Below are positions 36,327 to 45,226 of a stretch of DNA of 64,000 bases, one piece after another. The notes beneath the pieces were generated by a model, which did no database searches, had not been told where the DNA came from, and worked only from the letters and a program-made list of their open reading frames with translations. The stretch is from G965230615 sp965230615. Lineage in GTDB: Bacteria > Pseudomonadota > Gammaproteobacteria > HTCC5015. A program made the translations under genes and the position numbers. The stretch's first letter is position 1, and every line of letters starts with the position of its first letter. Where the stretch lies: positions 2,604,001 through 2,668,000 of the forward strand of contig OZ246012.1 in assembly GCA_965230615.1 (NCBI GenBank), written 5' to 3'.

Positions 36327-39146
36327 ATGCATTTTGTTATAGGTCAACGTTGGGCAAGTCACGCTGAAGTCAAATTGGGTTTAGGTATTGTTACAGAAGT
36401 TGTTGGTCGCCGCGTCAGCATCAGTTTTCCTGCGGTTGGCGAAACTCGCAGCTATGCCATCGAAAACGCACCGTTAACGCGCATTCGCTATAATGAAAAT
36501 GACATCATCAGCGATATGGATGACAAAGAATACATCATCCAAGATATTATCGAGGAAAATGATTTATTAATTTATCACTGCCTTGATCAGCAACAACAAA
36601 AGTGTCGGCTGGATGAACTGGAACTCAGTTGCTTTGTACAATTTACTACACCCTTGCAGCGTCTATTCAGTGGCCACATCGATAAAAACAGTGCTTATGA
36701 ACTCCGCATAGAGACATTAATTCATACTGACCTATTACAACAATCTTCAGCCAAAGGTTTATTAGGTTCACGTACAAACTTATTACCACATCAGATTTAT
36801 ATCAGCCATGAAGTCGCACAACGCCATGCGCCACGTGTGCTATTAGCCGATGAAGTGGGCTTGGGCAAAACAATTGAAGCTGGCATGATCGTGCATCATC
36901 AGCTACATACAGGCAAAGCTGCCAGAGTACTGATCCTTGTACCTGAAAGTCTGGTTCATCAATGGCTGGTAGAAATGCTAAGACGCTTTAATCTGCATTT
37001 TTCTGTTTTTGACAGCGAACGTATAGCACCAGCCGCAGAGGACGATGACAGCACCACACAGACCAATCCGTTTGATGAAGAGCAGCTCATTCTCTGCAAC
37101 CTCAATTTACTGGTAACAGATGCCAATGCACGTGCTCAGGCTTTACAAAGCGACTGGGATTTGGTTGTGGTTGATGAAGCCCACCATCTTGAATGGAATG
37201 AAGATCATTCGAGTGAAGCTTATCAATGTGTTGAAAGCTTTGCACAACAATGCAAGGGATTGCTATTACTGACCGCCACCCCGGAACAAGTGGGAATAGA
37301 AGGACACTTTGCCCGCCTGCGACTGCTGGATGCAGCACGTTTTTATGATTTAAATAAATTCAAACAAGAACAGCATGAGTATCGGGCATTAAATCAACTC
37401 GTTCAGGAAATACTCGATAGCAATAATACAATTACACCAGCACTACATAAATCGCTAGCACCTTATTTAGGTGAGAATATTCCAGAAGACGCTCAGCTCA
37501 TCATCCAGCAGCTATTAGACCAACATGGTACTGGCCGGGTATTCTTTCGTAATACGCGTGCTGCCATTGAAGGCTTTCCTCGACGTGAGCTTAGCAGCTA
37601 CCCTTTGCCACTGCCTGAGCTTTATGCTGACTGTCAGGGTATCACTGCACTCACACCTGAACAACACTACGATAGCGAACAATGGCTCAAACAAGACCCG
37701 CGGGTTGCCTGGCTTGAGTCACAATTAAAATCGCTCAAACCGCACAAAGTGCTGGTAGTATGCCATGCAGCTGAAACAGCCATGGCCCTGGAAGAGCATT
37801 TACACCTACGTGTAGGCATTCGCAGTTCTGCTTTCCATCAACACTTGAGCTTGCTGGAGCGGGACCGTGCCGCAGCTTACTTTGCTGATGAGGAAGATGG
37901 CGCACAAGTGCTGATCTGTTCTGAAATCGGTAGCGAGGGGCGCAACTTTCAATTTTCTCATCATTTGATTTTGTTCGATTTACCATTAAACCCAGATTTA
38001 CTAGAGCAGCGCATTGGCCGTCTGGACCGTATCGGGCAGCGACATAATATTCAAATTCACGTCCCTTATCTTAGTGACAGTGCCCAAGCGACATTATTCC
38101 ATTGGTACCAGGAAGGCTTAAACCTGTTTACGCAGAACTGTTCTGCTGCCTATGCTATTTATCAGCATTTTGCAGAGCGCTTACACAGCTACCTTGAGCA
38201 TACATCAATTGAGCCTGTTACCAAAGCGACGGATTTTCAGCAACTATTACTCGATACGCGAGAGTACACTCTAGCAACGATTGAACAACTACAAAGTGGT
38301 CGCGATCGATTGCTGGAGCTCAATGGCTGCAACCAAGAACAGGCGCAGACTTTAATCGAGCAAATCAGGGCAGCTGAAAACAGCGAAGTCCTGGCAAATT
38401 ATATGGAAAAGGTGTTTGACGAGCACGGTGTCAATCATGACTATCATTCAGAACAGGCGCTTATACTTGAGCCCAGCGACCATATGCATGGTCATTTTCC
38501 CGGCCTCGGTTACGACGGCCTTACAATCACTTATAACCGAGAAAAAGCTCTGAGCCGCGAAGATATTACCTTCCTTAGTTGGGAACACCCAATGGTGCAA
38601 CAGAGTATGGATTTAATACTTGGTAGCGAGCTGGGCAATACTGCGGTGAGCACCATCTCAATTCCAACACTGCCTGCAGGGACTTTGTTGCTCGAAGCTT
38701 TTTTTACAATCGATTTGATTGCTCCCAAACACTTGCAACTTGAACGCTATTTATCACTAAGCCCTATCCGTTGTTTAATTGATATTAAGGGCAACAACTT
38801 GCACAAAGCACTCAACCATAAAAAGCTTAATAGCTTTTGTGAACCGGTCAATGGTAAAACAGCACGTGCCATTGCCTTACAAGTCAGGCCACATGTAGAA
38901 AGCATGGTCAAACACGCTCAGCAATTTGCCGACAAGCAGCTGCCTGACATTCGTAACAACGCTAATAACGTTATGCAAGAAAGCCTACATTCCGAACTGG
39001 CAAGATTACAAGCACTGCAAAAAATCAACCCAAATATTCGTGACGACGAAATTGAGTTTATCCAACAAACCATATACGCTAACAACGATTATATTGAGCG
39101 CGCTAATTTACAGCTGCAAGCACTCAGATTAATCGTGAATAAATAG
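36327..39146 (+). CDS. rapA: RNA polymerase-associated ATPase/helicase RapA (HepA)
   Basis: Swi2/Snf2 ATPase that binds RNA polymerase and recycles stalled complexes. The 939-residue protein starts MHFVIGQRWASHAE, matching the E. coli RapA N-terminus (MPFTLGQRWISDTE), and has the two N-terminal Tudor-like repeats. Helicase motifs: I DEVGLGKTIEAGM, II DEAHH, III LLTATPEQ, V GSEGRNFQF and VI EQRIGRLDRIGQ. The C-terminal half carries the long RapA-specific region. Slightly shorter than the E. coli protein (968). ppnP follows after 11 bases. Confidence 0.97.
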   Translation: MHFVIGQRWASHAEVKLGLGIVTEVVGRRVSISFPAVGETRSYAIENAPLTRIRYNENDIISDMDDKEYIIQDIIEENDLLIYHCLDQQQQKCRLDELELSCFVQFTTPLQRLFSGHIDKNSAYELRIETLIHTDLLQQSSAKGLLGSRTNLLPHQIYISHEVAQRHAPRVLLADEVGLGKTIEAGMIVHHQLHTGKAARVLILVPESLVHQWLVEMLRRFNLHFSVFDSERIAPAAEDDDSTTQTNPFDEEQLILCNLNLLVTDANARAQALQSDWDLVVVDEAHHLEWNEDHSSEAYQCVESFAQQCKGLLLLTATPEQVGIEGHFARLRLLDAARFYDLNKFKQEQHEYRALNQLVQEILDSNNTITPALHKSLAPYLGENIPEDAQLIIQQLLDQHGTGRVFFRNTRAAIEGFPRRELSSYPLPLPELYADCQGITALTPEQHYDSEQWLKQDPRVAWLESQLKSLKPHKVLVVCHAAETAMALEEHLHLRVGIRSSAFHQHLSLLERDRAAAYFADEEDGAQVLICSEIGSEGRNFQFSHHLILFDLPLNPDLLEQRIGRLDRIGQRHNIQIHVPYLSDSAQATLFHWYQEGLNLFTQNCSAAYAIYQHFAERLHSYLEHTSIEPVTKATDFQQLLLDTREYTLATIEQLQSGRDRLLELNGCNQEQAQTLIEQIRAAENSEVLANYMEKVFDEHGVNHDYHSEQALILEPSDHMHGHFPGLGYDGLTITYNREKALSREDITFLSWEHPMVQQSMDLILGSELGNTAVSTISIPTLPAGTLLLEAFFTIDLIAPKHLQLERYLSLSPIRCLIDIKGNNLHKALNHKKLNSFCEPVNGKTARAIALQVRPHVESMVKHAQQFADKQLPDIRNNANNVMQESLHSELARLQALQKINPNIRDDEIEFIQQTIYANNDYIERANLQLQALRLIVNK

Positions 39147-39157
39147 GAGATAATGCT

Positions 39158-39439
39158 ATGTTCCAAACCAATGAATATTTCGATGGCAAAGTAACGTCGA
39201 TTGCCTTTCAAACCAGCACACTACCGGCAACCGTTGGCGTTATGGCACCTGGCGAATATGAATTCGACACCTCGCAAAAAGAAACCATGACAGTTGTCAG
39301 CGGCGCATTAATAGTAAAACTACCTGGCAACACTGACTGGCAAACCTTTAATGCCAGTGATAGCTTTATTGTCGAAGCACAACAAACTTTCTACTTGAAA
39401 GTCGATATTGATACTGCCTACCTGTGCACTTATGAATAA
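39158..39439 (+). CDS. ppnP: Pyrimidine/purine nucleoside phosphorylase (PpnP, DUF1255)
   Basis: Small cupin enzyme that splits nucleosides with phosphate to give a free base and ribose 1-phosphate. The 93-residue protein has the family's MFQTNEYFDGKVTSIAF start, PATVGVMAPGEYEF, the ETMTVVSGAL core and a C-terminal Tyr-rich strand. AGGAGAT gives a strong binding site. It is 11 bases after rapA on the same strand. Confidence 0.95.
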   Translation: MFQTNEYFDGKVTSIAFQTSTLPATVGVMAPGEYEFDTSQKETMTVVSGALIVKLPGNTDWQTFNASDSFIVEAQQTFYLKVDIDTAYLCTYE

Positions 39440-39506
39440 ATAAGTAAACAAATAAAGCGACTGATTACAGTCAGCAGCTGAATCGTAATCAATAAAGTTT
39501 AATATC

Positions 39507-40661
39507 TTGCGCAACCATCCTATATTAATCATTGTACTGGCCGAACTCTTCGGCACATCGCTCTGGTTTACAACGAATGCTATTGCCGCAGACCTGATGC
39601 TTGCCTGGTCCATCGATACCAGCGGCATTGGTTATTTAACAAGCGCGGTACAGTTTGGCTTTATCTGCGGCACCCTCACAATTTCGGTCAGCGGCATAGC
39701 TGACCGTTTTTCAGCGACACGTATTTTTGCCATTGCTGCATTCGGCGGAGCCTGCTTTAATGTTGCTTTAGCATTTGTCGCCAATGACTTTTATAGCGCA
39801 ATGGCTTTACGCTTTTTAACGGGTATGATGCTGGCTGGCATCTACCCTATAGGCATGAAGCTGGTTGTCAGTTGGGCACCCGATAAATCAGGCCAGGCAC
39901 TGGGTTTACTGGTCGGCATGCTGACACTGGGTACTGCTTCTCCACAATTGCTCAACGCCTGGAGTGTCAATTATCACTGGTCATGGGTGCTGATAGGTAG
40001 CTCCACACTCGCACTGCTAGCAGCGCTATTTATTTTGCTGCTTGGCGATGGCCCACATTTACCCAAAGCTCGCAAAATCAGCGGCAATACATTGCAAGTG
40101 TTTCAACTGACACGCTTTCGTGCGGCAGCTTTCGCTTATTTTGGACATATGTGGGAGCTTTATGCTTTCTGGATGCTAGTGCCGTTACTTGTACTGGAAA
40201 TGCATGGGCATAGCCAAGCCAACACCTTATCATTACTAGCCTTTACTGTTATCGCCATTGGTGCTGTTGGCTGTGTTTTGGGTGGTATTTTAAGTAAGCG
40301 CTATGGCAATGCCCGTATTGCAGCAACTGCTTTAGGCATCTCAGGCTTGCTCTGTTGCTTATATCCTTTGAGTGGTGACTGGCCTTATACTGTGCGCCTG
40401 ACACTTTTATTATTATGGGGCTTCACTGTGGTTGCTGACTCCCCACAGTTCTCAGCGCTATCGGCCAAAGCCTGCCCACCTGAAAAAGTCGGCAGCGCAC
40501 TGGCCATACAAAACAGCATTGGTTTTTTTATAACGATCATTAGCATCACATTGATTAGCCATACATTCGAAGACCTGGGCTTATATGCTTGCTGGATACT
40601 GGCGCCCGGACCAATACTGGGACTGATTGCTTTGCGCAATATTAAACACAGAGTAGATTAA
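39507..40661 (+). CDS. Major facilitator superfamily transporter
   Basis: The 384-residue protein has about twelve hydrophobic helices and the MFS loop motif between helices 2 and 3 in the form GIADRFSATRIF, with a related GILSKRYGNARI in the second half. An acidic residue in helix 1 (LAELFGTSLWF) and the WAPDKSGQALG loop resemble small-molecule/nitrate-type MFS carriers, but the substrate cannot be read from the sequence. The only reasonable start is a TTG at 39507 without a clear Shine-Dalgarno, so the N-terminus is uncertain. Its stop overlaps the next ATG (TAATG). Confidence 0.85.
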   Translation: MRNHPILIIVLAELFGTSLWFTTNAIAADLMLAWSIDTSGIGYLTSAVQFGFICGTLTISVSGIADRFSATRIFAIAAFGGACFNVALAFVANDFYSAMALRFLTGMMLAGIYPIGMKLVVSWAPDKSGQALGLLVGMLTLGTASPQLLNAWSVNYHWSWVLIGSSTLALLAALFILLLGDGPHLPKARKISGNTLQVFQLTRFRAAAFAYFGHMWELYAFWMLVPLLVLEMHGHSQANTLSLLAFTVIAIGAVGCVLGGILSKRYGNARIAATALGISGLLCCLYPLSGDWPYTVRLTLLLLWGFTVVADSPQFSALSAKACPPEKVGSALAIQNSIGFFITIISITLISHTFEDLGLYACWILAPGPILGLIALRNIKHRVD

Positions 40662-40891
40662 TGTTTCAACAAGAAGATTTGATTAAACTGGCTAATATGA
40701 AAATGCCTTTCGGCAAATATCAAGGCAGAATATTAATTGATTTACCTGAGCCTTATTTATTGTGGTTTGCTGACAAAGGTTTTCCAACAGGGCAACTGGG
40801 GCAACTACTAGCACTGGCGCTAGAGATAAAAATCAATGGTCTTGAATACTTGATTAAGCCATTGCGAGATCTGCCCAACCCAGAATCATAA
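40661..40891 (+). CDS. DUF3820 family protein
   Basis: Function unknown; related proteins are annotated as putative quorum-sensing-regulated virulence factor. The 76-residue protein carries the conserved core MPFGKYQGRILIDLPEPYL and a GFPTGQLGQLLALALEI segment. It is translationally coupled to the MFS gene (one-base overlap). Its end overlaps the end of the monooxygenase on the other strand by 6 bases. Confidence 0.87.
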   Translation: MFQQEDLIKLANMKMPFGKYQGRILIDLPEPYLLWFADKGFPTGQLGQLLALALEIKINGLEYLIKPLRDLPNPES

Positions 40892-42091
40892 GTCAATAAT
40901 ATCCTCATCCATTAGCACACCTGCTTTAAGCCCTGCTACTGTACGCAGCATGGCTCGACAAAAAGCAGCATTGTTAGCAAAGCTGAGCAAAGTCTTATTA
41001 CGTATGGCAGCCATGGCAGCATTGCTTGTTTGGAAAAACGGCATCACCAAACGATTTACATATTGATAGTAACGTAATTGACTGCTACGCAATTGATTGT
41101 ATTGCATCAATGCCTCTACCAGGTTGATCGACTGATTAATACATTTATTCAGCACAAGCGCATCAAGCAATGCCATGCTCGTGTTTTGCCCCAGCAGTGG
41201 GCTCATCGCATGCCCGGCATCGCCAATACAAACTATTTTATTATCATGCCACTGCGACATAATGACCTCTTGGTGATGACAAAAATTGACGGCCTCATGC
41301 GAGACGATTGCTTTGAGCAAAGGTGATAACTCAGGCCAGCAATCGAGTAGCTGTCTTTTCCATGCGGCAATATCGGTTTGACACCACTGCGCATAGGTCA
41401 ACTTAGCCAGGCCAGCAAACAGACAAACAGATTGACTTTGTGCCCCAAGCTTTTTGCCTAGCGGCAACACACCGATGACCGAGGATGATTTCGGGTAACG
41501 CTGCATAAGCTGATATTGAAAAGCGCCTTGCGCGTCTGGCACTATACTCCACAGCATACCATTAAAGGGTCGCCTGCAATAATGCTTAAGGTTCAAGCTG
41601 TCACGCAATTTTGATGATGCGCCGTTGGCAACAATAACGGCTGCATAACGCTCATAACGGCTATCATCACTAGCAATAAGTCTATAGTCACCATGCTGCT
41701 CATGTTCTACTCCGACAATTTCTTTGCCTTGCGTCAAGCGCCCCCCTGCTGCACGCACCGCCTTTATCAAGATCTCCTGCAAATATTGCTGAGATAAGCC
41801 CAAACCGAATGAAGTATTTTTTAGCTGCGCATAGTTAATATCTATTAGTAGGCGAGATTGATCGGTTGTCAGCTGTATGTTTTGTATTTCTGCTGCATAT
41901 GGCTTGATATCATCGAGCACACCGAGTTGCCGCATAATGGCGACTGCGACCGGCGGTAGAAAAGTGGCGGCGTCCTGCGGCTGTTGTCGCGTTGTAAATA
42001 GCTCAACCTTATGACCTGTGCGTGACAGCAATATTGCTGTCGCCAAGCCTGCTATACCCGCACCAACGATAGCGATCTTATAATTTTGCAT
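40886..42091 (-). CDS. FAD-dependent monooxygenase (UbiH/PHBH-like fold)
   Basis: Aromatic-ring or similar hydroxylase, substrate unknown. The 401-residue protein has the N-terminal dinucleotide motif IAIVGAGIAGLATAILL, a middle VIVANGASSKLRDSL matching the DG-type motif (here with N instead of D), and the C-terminal FAD ribityl motif IVCIGDAGHAMSPLLGQNTSMAL. That order is the p-hydroxybenzoate hydroxylase family. It is not part of the ubi cluster and lacks the usual UbiH/UbiI gene neighbours, so a quinone role is not supported. Confidence 0.87.
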   Translation of the reverse strand: MQNYKIAIVGAGIAGLATAILLSRTGHKVELFTTRQQPQDAATFLPPVAVAIMRQLGVLDDIKPYAAEIQNIQLTTDQSRLLIDINYAQLKNTSFGLGLSQQYLQEILIKAVRAAGGRLTQGKEIVGVEHEQHGDYRLIASDDSRYERYAAVIVANGASSKLRDSLNLKHYCRRPFNGMLWSIVPDAQGAFQYQLMQRYPKSSSVIGVLPLGKKLGAQSQSVCLFAGLAKLTYAQWCQTDIAAWKRQLLDCWPELSPLLKAIVSHEAVNFCHHQEVIMSQWHDNKIVCIGDAGHAMSPLLGQNTSMALLDALVLNKCINQSINLVEALMQYNQLRSSQLRYYQYVNRLVMPFFQTSNAAMAAIRNKTLLSFANNAAFCRAMLRTVAGLKAGVLMDEDIIDL

Positions 42092-42308
42092 AATGATTGA
42101 CGGACAGCTTTATATCTGCAATCCATGCAATCCCAAACTCATCAGAAGAATCCTTTACGTCAAAAAAGTCATTCATACACCAAAAATACACGTCATATAA
42201 AAACATAAATAACTTAACCCTGTATTTAATATACGCAGGCACATGCCCAGCCACTTTTAAAAAAAGCACGGTAGACATAACAGCAAACACTATGCCTAGA
42301 TTAAACAA
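42078..42308 (-). CDS. Possible 76-residue membrane protein
   Basis: A frame starting with TTG at 42308 encodes a hydrophobic N-terminus (LGIVFAVMSTVLFLKVAG), a basic segment, a second hydrophobic/aromatic stretch (LFMFLYDVYFWCM) and a polar end. It overlaps the monooxygenase start by 14 bases. No Shine-Dalgarno is visible and I know no relative. ATG at 42278 is another start. The composition looks protein-like, but the region is AT-rich. Confidence 0.35.
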   Translation of the reverse strand: MFNLGIVFAVMSTVLFLKVAGHVPAYIKYRVKLFMFLYDVYFWCMNDFFDVKDSSDEFGIAWIADIKLSVNHYAKL

Positions 42309-42510
42309 AAAGTGTTATTAGCGAGCAGTTCAAATATTGATGATTAATATAATGAGTGTTGCGGATATATTCTATGTATCGCCGAACTATGCCTGAGCCC
42401 TAAAAGGTATACAAGTCATATTTTTTATATTTAAAACAATCGTCGGTAATTGTTTTTTTTATTTCCAGATATATAAACTTTGTTGACAAAAACAAAAGTC
42501 GAATAAGCCT
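42309..42510. other. AT-rich spacer between the PLD-like gene and the small frame
   Basis: Very AT-rich (T-runs near 42420-42470). I see no gene, clear terminator stem or repeat in it. Confidence 0.4.
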
Positions 42511-43191
42511 CTATGGCTGATACTGCCCCCAAAGCTCATCAAACTTTTCTTGATAGGCAGCATATAAAGTACTGTCGTCACTCACCAAAATATTTTCTTG
42601 GTTTTTTTCCGTGGCACTGCGTGTCCAATTAAAACTGCCATTCACCAAGTATTCATCAATTAAGGCAAATTTATGATGCATATGATATGGGGAGTTATCA
42701 AGCCGCAAAGCAACACCACGCTGCTGCATAAAAGCAACATCATTGCCATGGTCATCAGCCTTATCATTATCACTGATAATACGCACTGGCACACCACGCT
42801 TGTGTACTGCAACCAGCGCGTTTGATAATTTATCGTCAGAAATGGTGAACACGCAAACATCTACCCGTCGCTTGGCAGTTTCCAGCATATTCATGATTTT
42901 ATTCCGGCATTGAGCACCCGGACTAAAATAAGCTTTGGCAAAAGGTATTACCTTATGTCGATTATCGACGATTTTTACAACCTTCTCTAACCAACTGAGC
43001 AAGCGTAAGGGCTGCTCTTCGCCATTAGCAATTCTCTCTCGCACCAACAAAAATGCCTTATTTCGCAAGTAACGAATATGATCATCCTCCAGGCTTTCAA
43101 TCACTGCCAAAATATCCTGGCGCTCACCACCATCGATACGGTAGTCCTGCATATATTCGACGAGTTTTTTCTCTATATTATCCAATACCAT
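42511..43191 (-). CDS. Single-HKD phospholipase D-like protein (Nuc/mitoPLD type)
   Basis: The 226-residue protein has one HKD motif, HHKFALID (H172, K174, D179), followed by NGSFNWTRSA and N200, the signature of the small PLD group that includes the nuclease Nuc and eukaryotic mitoPLD/Zucchini. These enzymes work as dimers on nucleic acids or phosphodiesters. An extra helical N-terminal region of about 85 residues precedes the PLD fold; no signal peptide is present, so it should be cytoplasmic. It starts 11 bases after yheS on the same strand and is probably co-transcribed with it. Confidence 0.85.
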   Translation of the reverse strand: MVLDNIEKKLVEYMQDYRIDGGERQDILAVIESLEDDHIRYLRNKAFLLVRERIANGEEQPLRLLSWLEKVVKIVDNRHKVIPFAKAYFSPGAQCRNKIMNMLETAKRRVDVCVFTISDDKLSNALVAVHKRGVPVRIISDNDKADDHGNDVAFMQQRGVALRLDNSPYHMHHKFALIDEYLVNGSFNWTRSATEKNQENILVSDDSTLYAAYQEKFDELWGQYQP

Positions 43192-43202
43192 AACGTAAGC
43201 TC

Positions 43203-45134
43203 TTATGACTCTATCATTATCGCGGCTTCAGCCGCTTCCAGCTCTTCCTGCAAGCCCAACCACTCAGCTTCTGCATCAGCCACTTGTTTCTGCAAAGTTC
43301 CTTGCTCTTGCAAAAGAGGTGTTAGACGCTGCTTATTACTCTCTTCATATAAAGTGCTATCTGCAAGCTGTGTTTCAATGGCTTGCAGCGCTGACTGTGC
43401 GTCGTTTAATATTTTTTCAATCTGGCGTATCTTGTCATTGATAGGTTTGAGTTGCTGCCGACGTTGTGCGGCCTGCTGGCGCTGATTTTTCTTATCTTGC
43501 TTTTGCTGAGTATCGGACTGACTCGACACATCCTGCAATGCCTCGGCTATTGACGATACCTGCTGGCCTCGTTGCTTTAACCAAACAGCATAATCATCCA
43601 GCGTACCAGCATAAGGCGCCAGCTTAGCTTGATCTACCAGATAAAATTCATCAACTGTGTTACGCAATAAATGTCGGTCATGTGAGATAACCAACAAAGC
43701 TCCAACATAGCCTTGCAAAGCCATTGTGAGTGCATGCCGCATTTCCAAATCCAGGTGGTTAGTTGGCTCATCCAGCAGTAATAAATTAGGCCGCTGCCAA
43801 ACAATAATTGCTAATGCCAAACGTGCTTTCTCTCCTCCTGAAAACGGTTTAATCGACTCCAGCGCTTTATCGCCATGAAAATTAAATCCACCTAAAAAAT
43901 TACGAATGGTTTGCTCATCGATCTCTGGCGATAAGCGCTGAATATGCAGTAAAGCACTGGCGTCCAAATCTAGCGCCTCCAACTGGTGTTGCGCAAAATA
44001 TCCCAAAGCCAGATGCTCACCCATTGTGCGTGTACCTGCTTGCAATGTGAGTTCAGCGGTAATCGCCTTGATAAGCGTTGACTTACCAGCACCATTAACA
44101 CCTAACAATCCAATACGCGAGCCTGGGTGCAAATTTAACGAAACATTTTGCAAAATCGTTTTATCAGCATAACCGATATCGGCTTCGACTAGGTTAAGCA
44201 AAGGATCTGATATTTTTTCTGATTCACGAAAACTAAAATAAAAGGGTGAATCAACATGTGCTGGCGCGATAAGCTCCATACGCGCCAATTCCTTGACTCG
44301 ACTTTGCGCCTGTTTTGCTTTGGTTGCCTTAGCCTTAAAACGAGTAACAAAACGATTTATCTCGGCAATACGCTGTTGCTGCTTCTCATAATCTACTTGC
44401 TGCTGCGCCAATCGTTCAGCCCGCTGACGCTCAAAAGCCGAATAGTTACCTCGATAGAGGTGCAAACGGTTATTTTCAAAGCTTAACACTTCATCAACCA
44501 GGTTATCTAAAAAATCCCGGTCGTGCGAAATAATAACCAATGTGCCTTTATAAGCCTTTAGCCATTGTTCCAACCAAAGTGTTGCATCTAAGTCGAGATG
44601 GTTAGTAGGCTCATCGAGCAACAATAAATCGGAGGGACACATTAACGCTTGCGCAAGATTTAAGCGAATACGCCAACCACCGGAAAACTCATTCACTGAG
44701 TGGTTAATTTGATGCTGCTGAAACCCTAAACCATGCAATAATTGCTCAGCCCGAGTCTTGGCTTGATAGCCATCGTGCGCATCCAGGTCGGCATATAACT
44801 TGGTTAGCTGTGCGTGCTGCTCATTAGCTTCGGCATCTGCGATAGCAGCTTGTAATTGTCTCAAGTACCGATCACCATCTATGACAAAGTCTAAGGCAGA
44901 CCGATCACTGCCTAACACTTCTTGCGCCATATGTGACAATCGCCACTGTTTGGGAATATTTAATTCCCCCGCGTCCAGGCTTAACTCACCTAACAACAGC
45001 TTAAATAAACTCGACTTCCCGCAGCCATTAGCGCCAATCACTCCCACACTACGTCCCGGATGAATAGTGACTGAACTTGGCTCCAATAGGCGAGTAATAC
45101 CTCGCTGCAAAACTATATTCTGTAAACTGATCAT
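43203..45134 (-). CDS. yheS: ABC-F family ATPase YheS
   Basis: Soluble ribosome-associated ABC-F protein that acts on stalled or proline-containing translation. The 643-residue protein has two ABC domains. The first has Walker A GANGCGKSS, signature EFSGGWRIRL and LLLLDEPTNHLDLD; the second has GVNGAGKST, PFSGGEKARL and LLLLDEPTNHLDLE. They are joined by the charged linker KAKATKAKQAQSRVKELARMELIAP, kept under 20 residues per identical block with E. coli YheS. A C-terminal coiled coil (about 530-635) follows. It sits upstream of the PLD-like gene. Confidence 0.94.
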   Translation of the reverse strand: MISLQNIVLQRGITRLLEPSSVTIHPGRSVGVIGANGCGKSSLFKLLLGELSLDAGELNIPKQWRLSHMAQEVLGSDRSALDFVIDGDRYLRQLQAAIADAEANEQHAQLTKLYADLDAHDGYQAKTRAEQLLHGLGFQQHQINHSVNEFSGGWRIRLNLAQALMCPSDLLLLDEPTNHLDLDATLWLEQWLKAYKGTLVIISHDRDFLDNLVDEVLSFENNRLHLYRGNYSAFERQRAERLAQQQVDYEKQQQRIAEINRFVTRFKAKATKAKQAQSRVKELARMELIAPAHVDSPFYFSFRESEKISDPLLNLVEADIGYADKTILQNVSLNLHPGSRIGLLGVNGAGKSTLIKAITAELTLQAGTRTMGEHLALGYFAQHQLEALDLDASALLHIQRLSPEIDEQTIRNFLGGFNFHGDKALESIKPFSGGEKARLALAIIVWQRPNLLLLDEPTNHLDLEMRHALTMALQGYVGALLVISHDRHLLRNTVDEFYLVDQAKLAPYAGTLDDYAVWLKQRGQQVSSIAEALQDVSSQSDTQQKQDKKNQRQQAAQRRQQLKPINDKIRQIEKILNDAQSALQAIETQLADSTLYEESNKQRLTPLLQEQGTLQKQVADAEAEWLGLQEELEAAEAAIMIES

Positions 45135-45226
45135 GGCCGTATTATAACGGCTTCTTGTTTACACTTGGGACAATATAAGAATAATAATGCCGCAAATCAT
45201 TGCGTTAATATGACAAACCACCCTGC

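Noticed and set aside
36109..36342. 77-codon plus-strand frame before rapA
   Set aside because: TTG start, no binding site, overlaps the rapA start; AT-rich spacer.
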